A stretch of 64,000 nt of DNA, taken from assembly GCF_016545825.1 (NCBI RefSeq), contig NC_052613.1, positions 8,556,001 through 8,620,000 on the forward strand, in the 5' to 3' direction. Made by a program: the position numbers and the translations under genes. The stretch is from Eucalyptus grandis (taxonomy: Eukaryota; Streptophyta; Magnoliopsida; Myrtales; Myrtaceae). Below, piece after piece: positions 62,838 through 64,000 of this stretch. How positions within the stretch are numbered: position 1 is the stretch's first letter; each line of letters begins with the position of its first letter. The notes beneath the pieces are model-generated. The model had not been told where the DNA came from, did no database searches, and worked only from the letters and a program-made list of their open reading frames with translations.

Positions 62838-64000
62838 AGTTGGAAATATATCTTGAAGATTCCAATTTAGTCAATTGTGATTTAGTCAATTGTGAATTAG
62901 TTTGGTAAATAGAAAAATAGGAAAGTAGTGATTCATTTATTATTTTTTCCTATTTTATTCTATTGTCTCTTACACTATAAATTTACCAATGTAAATGTAT
63001 ACAATAAATAGAGAGAAAGCATTTTTCCAAATCTCCATTACGCTTTCTGTCATGGTATCAAAGCCGTTCTTTTTGGGCAAGCTTCCGCATCCTTAAGAAT
63101 GGCCATCATTTTTCTTTTCTCTGACTTGTTGACGCAGATTTTCCTGCAAAGACAATAAGCCAAGCCAAATGATTAGGAATTCACTTTCTTGATACCATGG
63201 AGAAAGACAAGAACATTGAGAGTGCCCTAGTAGAGGAGTCTTCATCCCAAAACCAAACACCAATGCTTTCTGCTCCTGAAGATACTCACATTACTTCTGC
63301 TCCTGCTCCAGCACAGATCTCTGGCCCAATTCAATGGCCCATAATTCCATGGTATTTTGTCCCAAGCCAATGGGCCACCAGGCTGGGACAAACATAGATT
63401 GAACCACAATTTTCATACAACTCGTTTGGAGAGGAACTTCCTTGTAGCTTCTCGGCCTAGTGGTGGTGGGCCATTCTCTCAGTCAACCCAGTTTCAAGAG
63501 ATCAACCCAAGAAGTGGGTCAGGCCAAGGAAACCCAAATCAAGGATTCGGGTCCATACCGAGTCAAGGAACGAATCCCAACCTGGTTCCTCAACTCGGGT
63601 ACATACCTTACCTTTTTCCCGTCGCCGACAATGGCTGTCTCGAACCTAAGGATCCCCTCTACATGTCGCTGGCCGACGGACCCGAATTGAAACTCATCAG
63701 GATGCAGCTTACCAGACCGGAGAATTACACAGCCTGGGCTCGAGACCTCCAACGCCCTTGTCACCAAAGACAAGGATGGTTTCCTCAACGGAGCTATCCC
63801 ATTTCCAGTCGACAAACGGCTTCAACGGTAGTGGCGCAAGTGCAAACAACTAGTTTGCACATGGCTTGGCAACTGCCTCACCCTAGAAATTGCAGCCAAG
63901 CTACCACCTACCGAAGACTCCCGAACTCTTTGGAATAGCATACGCAAGATGTATGGACGCCTTGACCGAGCAAAGATGTTCACCATCACCCAAGCTCTAT
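62838..64000 (+). mobile_element. Ty1/copia LTR retrotransposon, 5' part, decayed
   Basis: The 5' LTR is about 62838-63052, ending in CA directly before a primer-binding site tggtatcaaagccg (63053-63066, initiator tRNA-Met type). The leader leads to an ATG at 63197 (MEKDKNIESALVEESSSQNQ). The gag region resembles copia gag (DPLYMSLADGPELKLIRMQL, ENYTAWARDLQ, then in another frame KDKDGFLNGAIPF and RTLWNSIRKMYGR). Frame changes near 63390 and 63750 and a TAG after KRLQR show decay. The element runs off the window end. Its LTR lies about 150 bp from the GST start, in the GST promoter region. Confidence 0.85.

Noticed and set aside
1..64000. CRISPR array, bacterial operon or prophage
   Set aside because: The sequence is plant nuclear DNA with spliced genes. 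The only regular repeats are ~350-bp and ~90-bp arrays, with no spacer structure.

Overview
The window is nuclear DNA from a flowering plant. GT-AG introns interrupt the genes, (GA)n/(CT)n runs sit in gene leaders, the intergenic DNA is AT-rich and transposon-laden, and the protein families are plant ones: receptor-like proteins (RLPs), tau glutathione S-transferase, DCP5-like, and BED/hAT domesticated transposase. Codon use and gene structure suggest a woody eudicot. I lean towards Myrtales but cannot prove it. A run of exactly 100 N (17366-17465) marks a scaffold gap of unknown size.

Left half (1 to ~36 kb): an old tandem segmental duplication of decayed genes. Each block has the order DCP5-like, LRR-RLP, RLP C-terminal relic, coatomer beta' WD40 fragment (minus strand), second DCP5-like 3' part. 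Block A runs from ~1.3 to 15.8 kb and block B from ~17.5 to 36.0 kb, with the gap at the junction. Both RLPs have lost their reading frame, and the coatomer fragments carry stops. The blocks then diverged through private insertions. A GC-rich foldback element (17985-19453) and an LTR-like stretch (20948-22727) entered the DCP5-like copy of block B. A non-autonomous hAT element (28427-30640, 11-bp TIRs and 8-bp TSD) split its RLP. In block A the RLP leader expanded a ~90-96 bp minisatellite.

Middle (36 to 48.7 kb): mostly gene-poor AT-rich DNA with TIR elements. It holds one clean four-exon universal-stress-protein-like gene (41850-44352), then a tandem array of ~340-400 bp units (45.5-48.1 kb) interrupted by a tRNA-type SINE with a clear TSD.

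Right part (48.8 to 64 kb): single-copy genes. A four-exon domesticated hAT/BED zinc-finger gene (plus) converges on the eIF2B delta subunit gene (minus, seven exons, apparent 1-nt frame break near its start). Next come an unrecognised gene with N- and C-terminal hydrophobic segments (plus, apparent frameshifts), a two-exon tau-class GST (minus) whose usual first codons run into a GA repeat, and the 5' end of a decayed Ty1/copia retrotransposon leaving the window.

I found no new multi-gene system. The most unusual items are the near-complete ~1.47-kb GC-rich palindrome, the duplicated loss of the DCP5 FDF motif in two gene copies, the length-in-threes minisatellite in the RLP leader, and the domesticated hAT protein with an altered CxxH motif.
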